Program-made: the position numbers and the translations under genes
Source of the DNA: Candidatus Latescibacterota bacterium
Lineage (GTDB): Bacteria > Latescibacterota > UBA2968 > UBA8231
NCBI GenBank assembly: GCA_022825185.1
Contig: JAJDYK010000035.1
Span: 1-8,846 of the forward strand
Direction: 5' to 3'
DNA length: 8,846 nt
The notes under the pieces: generated by a model
What the model was told of the DNA's origin: nothing
The model's input: the letters and a program-made list of their open reading frames with translations, nothing else
Databases searched by the model: none
In this document: piece by piece, positions 6,270-8,846 of the stretch
Position numbering within the stretch: the stretch's first letter is position 1
Layout: each line of letters opens with the position of its first letter

Positions 6270-8528
6270 CTAACCGCTGCCAGCGCCTTTCCCGTCAGAC
6301 CACTCTTTGAGTAACGCCGCCACTTCTTCGTGTCCTTCCTTCTTCGCCCAATAAAGCGGCTGCGCCCAAGGCGACTCGGCTGGCGCGGCTGGATCGGCCC
6401 CTTGTTCCAATAGAAAACGCACCATCTCCGTCTGCCCCTTGCGCGCCGCAGCGGCCAAAGGCGTGCCCCCGTATTCCAACTCGACCGCCTCTATATCGGC
6501 TCCCAACTCCAAAAAGACGCGAGCCGCCGCAACATCGCCCTTTTCCGCACAGCCGTGCAGAAAGGTGCGGCCGATCCAGTTGGCGCGGTGCAAGTCGAGT
6601 CCGCGGTCGGCCAAGGTGCGAATTGTATCGGGGTCTGAAGGATAGTTGCCGCCCCAGATGTCGGTCAGTTGGAACAGATCGCCTACAGCTGGCGTGGTTT
6701 CCAAGAAGACGCCAATGAGCGCGGGATTGTCCCGTCCCATCAACTCGTGCAGGAATTGTGGATCCACAACGGCGGCATCCCCCTCGCGCATCGCCCGTTC
6801 CAGCGCCGCGTCGTCCATGGCATAAGGCGGCGTCACCGCACCGTATTCGCGCAACAGGGCCTGCATTTGTTGGCCTTTTTTGCCGTGCCTGAACTCGACG
6901 ATGGTCAGGCAGGAGCCCGAAGAGTCCACCCCAGCGTTGGGATCGGCACCGCGTTCGAGCAGCAGTTTCGCCGTCTCCAAGTGATTGCCCGCGCAAGCCT
7001 CGAAGAGTGCCTTGCCACGCGGCGCGTTTTCCTCGGGCTGATTGGGATCGGCACCCAAGTCCAGCAGTTTTTCGACAATCTGGGTATGGCCGTTACCAGC
7101 AGCATAGGACAGCGGACTGCGCCATCCCGCATCGAGCGTGCGGGCTTGGGTCGGATCGGCCGCCAGTACCGCATCGACGCGATCTCCATCGCCAGCAGCA
7201 CAGGCGATGCTCAGGGCGTACTCCGCGCCGCAAGCGAGCAAGTGGCGCGCGACAATCCACGGATCTCGCGGCGCTTCCGCCGGCAGATCGCGCGTCCGAA
7301 ACCAGTAGTCGCCATTGAGCGAGACCAACAGCGGCGTCTGGCCATCGGCGCGGCGAGCTTCGAGGTCGGCACCCCGTGCAACAAAGAAATCCACCAACTC
7401 GTTTTGCCGCGTCAGCGCCGCCCAATGCAGCGGCCCATTGCCCAACGCATCGGCGGCGCGAATAAAGTCGGGATGCTCGGCCAACACCGCCTCGACCCGC
7501 GCCTGGTCGCGACCTTTGATCGCCTCGGCCAGCGCGACAAAGTCCGAATCATAGCCAAAGCGCTCGCGCATCGCCGCCACCAGCAGCGCCTGCACCTTCT
7601 CGTAGCCGCGCTCCTCGGCGATGGCTAGTAGCTTGTCCCACGAATTATAGGTATAGCGCGACTGCCCCGGATCGGCCCCGGCCTGCAACAATAGCTGGAC
7701 CACCTCGGCATGGCCCTCGCGCACCGCCATGTGAATGGGAAACTGATACCAGTACTGGGCATTGACCAACTTGGGATCGCGGTCGAGCAACGCGCTGACC
7801 CGCGCCAGATCGCCCGCGCCGCTAGCGCAAAAGAGCGCCCAAGCTTGGTGCCCGTCCACGGCTTCGACTCCGTACTGGTAGTGCTCGGTCTTCATGTCTT
7901 CAGGCTGGAGCAGGTGCGCCACTCGTTGCGCGAAACGCTCGTCGCGCGAAGGGGCTTGTCCCTGCAATTCTCGTTTAGCCATTTTCAGCATCTCCTTTTG
8001 TAGGCGTTTGCGAGCCGAGCGCAACCGATTGTTGACTGTCGCCGCGGACAAGCCCAAAAACGAGGCGATCTCTTGGTGCGAATAGGACGAAATATAAAAC
8101 AGCATCGTCGCCATCCGCTCCTGGTCGGGCAGCCGCCCAATCGCACCCAAGACCTTGGCCTTCTCGTCGCGCACCTCAAGTTCCTCTCCCGGATCACTCG
8201 TCTCCATCGGCCATACCTCCTCTAACTCGCGTCCCGCCGCCGGATGCTGTCGGCGCAAAAAGCGGCTACAGCGCATAAAGACAATCCGCTTGAACCACCC
8301 CGGAAAGGCCGCCGGTTCCCGTAAGCGTGGCAACTCAGTCCAGGCCCCGACAAAGGCCTCCTGCGCCGCGTCTTCAGCCAAGTGGAAATCGCCCAACAAC
8401 GCAGAGGCGTAGCCCACCGCCATGTCTTGGAAACGGCGGACGATGCCATCGTAGGCTATGCGGTCGCCGGTCTGGGCGCGGATGACGAGAGATGAAAGGT
8501 CGGTATCGCTCATAAGGTATTTACCCAT
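6270..8528 (-). CDS. ECF-type RNA polymerase sigma factor fused to a C-terminal ankyrin-repeat domain
   Basis: One uninterrupted 752-residue frame. Residues about 8-95 are sigma region 2: a helix with AQTGDRIAYDGIVRRF, the core-binding and -10 helices around LLGDFHLAEDAAQEAFVGAW, then PAAFPGWFKRIVFMRCSRFL. Residues about 126-178 are region 4, with LPDQERMATMLFYISSYSHQ and the helix-turn-helix EIASFLGLSAATVNNRLRSA. Regions 1 and 3 are absent, as in ECF sigmas. A basic linker (about 178-222) leads into about 520 residues of ankyrin repeats, with units such as PIHMAVREGHAEVVQLLLQA, GADPNQ and TPLAAAARKGQTEMVRFLLE; I count roughly 12-15 units, several degenerate. The inferred role is a promoter-specificity factor whose activity or partner binding is controlled by the ankyrin surface. 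No anti-sigma gene is adjacent. The start is ATG 8526-8528, with AGGCGG 5 nt upstream; a GTG at 8532 lies inside that site, and ATG 8511-8513 (MSDTDL) is a possible shorter start. The toxin-antitoxin pair follows 77 nt downstream on the same strand. Confidence 0.9.
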   Translation of the reverse strand: MGKYLMSDTDLSSLVIRAQTGDRIAYDGIVRRFQDMAVGYASALLGDFHLAEDAAQEAFVGAWTELPRLREPAAFPGWFKRIVFMRCSRFLRRQHPAAGRELEEVWPMETSDPGEELEVRDEKAKVLGAIGRLPDQERMATMLFYISSYSHQEIASFLGLSAATVNNRLRSARKRLQKEMLKMAKRELQGQAPSRDERFAQRVAHLLQPEDMKTEHYQYGVEAVDGHQAWALFCASGAGDLARVSALLDRDPKLVNAQYWYQFPIHMAVREGHAEVVQLLLQAGADPGQSRYTYNSWDKLLAIAEERGYEKVQALLVAAMRERFGYDSDFVALAEAIKGRDQARVEAVLAEHPDFIRAADALGNGPLHWAALTRQNELVDFFVARGADLEARRADGQTPLLVSLNGDYWFRTRDLPAEAPRDPWIVARHLLACGAEYALSIACAAGDGDRVDAVLAADPTQARTLDAGWRSPLSYAAGNGHTQIVEKLLDLGADPNQPEENAPRGKALFEACAGNHLETAKLLLERGADPNAGVDSSGSCLTIVEFRHGKKGQQMQALLREYGAVTPPYAMDDAALERAMREGDAAVVDPQFLHELMGRDNPALIGVFLETTPAVGDLFQLTDIWGGNYPSDPDTIRTLADRGLDLHRANWIGRTFLHGCAEKGDVAAARVFLELGADIEAVELEYGGTPLAAAARKGQTEMVRFLLEQGADPAAPAESPWAQPLYWAKKEGHEEVAALLKEWSDGKGAGSG
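7035..7826 (-). repeat. Three higher-order ankyrin super-repeats (about 105 residues each) within the sigma-ankyrin gene
   Basis: Beyond the basic 33-residue ankyrin period, three longer modules start at about residues 235, 338 and 445 (752-residue numbering). Each opens with an ankyrin unit ending in a helix plus a DP/HP turn: GDLARVSALLDRDPKLVNAQ, RDQARVEAVLAEHPDFIRAA and GDRVDAVLAADPTQARTLDA. Each continues with a canonical unit ending GADP or GADL, and the first two then carry a degenerate third unit. This suggests growth by duplication of a three-unit block. The repeats are diverged at protein level. Confidence 0.6.
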
Positions 8529-8533
8529 AAGCA

Positions 8534-8539
8534 CCGCCT
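8534..8539 (-). promoter_or_regulatory. Shine-Dalgarno AGGCGG that selects the sigma-ankyrin start
   Basis: On the minus strand AGGCGG lies 5 nt before the ATG at 8528. It covers the alternative GTG start at 8532-8534, which is therefore unlikely, and is 21 nt from the next ATG (8513). A nearby promoter is not obvious; it would have to lie within the DUF433 relic. Confidence 0.55.
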
Positions 8540-8709
8540 ACATCACAGGTCTGGTAAAATTTTTAGAAGATGTGCTGGATTTGCTCGCTGCCGACTTGAC
8601 TACTGAACAAATTTTGGCCGAGCATCCCGATCTTGAATCCGAGGATATTCGCGCCTGTCTGCGCTTTGCCAGTGAACGGCTGAACCGTTTCGTTTCTTAT
8701 GACAACTGA
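8536..8709 (+). pseudogene. DUF433-family protein, N-terminally truncated relic
   Basis: The frame from about 8536 to the TGA at 8707-8709 encodes the C-terminal core of the DUF433 family: EDVLDLLAADLTTEQILAEH, then PDLESEDIRACLRFASERL. DUF433 proteins are small winged-helix-like proteins often encoded beside PIN-like (DUF5615) proteins, and are considered antitoxins. The preceding residues (YITGLVKFL) align only loosely with the usual IKGTRIPV, and the first 15-20 residues of a normal member are missing. The frame stays open back to ATG codons at 8482 and 8458, but that part reads through the antisense of the sigma gene and does not look like DUF433, and no good ribosome site is present. An internal GTG at 8572 would give only 46 residues. 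A broken gene is the simplest reading; no DUF5615 partner follows. Confidence 0.6.
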
Positions 8710-8724
8710 CGTTACGCGGCGGCC

Positions 8725-8846
8725 CTATTCGGCTTGGTCTAACAGGTTCCTAAAGGCTTCGGGGCTGGGCACCTGTATGGCCGCCCGAAACAACTGCTTG
8801 AGACGCGGCACATCGTCAATGGCCCCAAGGCGGGCAGCCAAGCGGC
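8725..8846 (-). CDS. Unidentified protein, C-terminal fragment cut by the window edge
   Basis: The minus-strand frame is open from the right edge to a TAG at 8727-8725, giving 39 residues that look like real coding sequence: a helical start RLAARLGAIDDVPRLKQLFR, then AAIQVPSPEAFRNLLDQ. The other two minus-strand frames either hit a stop quickly or give Cys/Arg/Pro-rich shadow sequence. I do not recognise the family. It converges on the DUF433 relic with only 15 nt between them. Confidence 0.5.
   Translation of the reverse strand, partial: RLAARLGAIDDVPRLKQLFRAAIQVPSPEAFRNLLDQAE

Noticed and set aside
6669..7628. A 319-codon + strand frame antisense to the ankyrin region.
   Set aside because: Long antisense frames are common opposite GC-rich repeat-coding DNA. 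The product is rich in Arg, Gln and Ala without a family pattern, while the minus frame is continuous ankyrin repeats.
8458..8535. Extension of the DUF433 relic back to the ATG at 8458, giving an 83-residue protein.
   Set aside because: This part is the antisense of the sigma N-terminus, has no DUF433 similarity and no convincing ribosome-binding site.

Overview
The window looks like chromosomal DNA from an uncultured, moderately GC-rich Gram-negative-type bacterium. Two solute-binding proteins carry lipoprotein-like signal peptides, genes are packed and overlapping, and start codons include GTG. The mix of family-5 binding lipoproteins, a ribose-type transporter, a toxin-antitoxin pair, a DUF433 fragment and a sigma-ankyrin fusion would suit a large-genome environmental lineage of the Latescibacteria/Poribacteria sort. 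That placement is a weak guess, because the window has no phylogenetic marker.

Left part (1-5536, + strand): a transport operon read left to right. It opens with the 3' end of one family-5 (peptide/opine-type) binding protein, followed by a complete close paralogue that is probably a lipoprotein. Next come the three parts of a ribose/galactose-type (CUT2) ABC importer: a sugar-binding lipoprotein, a double-NBD ATPase and a membrane permease. The last four genes are tightly linked (18-nt gap, GTGA overlap, 8-nt overlap), so they are probably co-transcribed. The family-5 binders have no cognate Opp/Dpp permease in view, so the operon mixes two transporter classes.

Middle (5570-6250, - strand): a compact type II toxin-antitoxin module, toxin first (RelE/HigB-like), then an XRE-family antitoxin, overlapping by ATGA. 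An AT-rich leader upstream holds a good promoter candidate that would place the transcript start at or next to the toxin ATG, plus a perfect 5-bp-arm palindrome.

Right part (6270-8528, - strand): one long ORF fusing a complete ECF-type sigma-70 factor (regions 2 and 4) to about 520 residues of ankyrin repeats. No anti-sigma gene lies beside it. This is the most unusual object in the window. Its 5' end abuts, in antisense, an N-terminally truncated DUF433 relic. The right edge carries the 3' end of an unidentified minus-strand gene.

No tRNA, rRNA, CRISPR array, insertion sequence or convincing rho-independent terminator was found.
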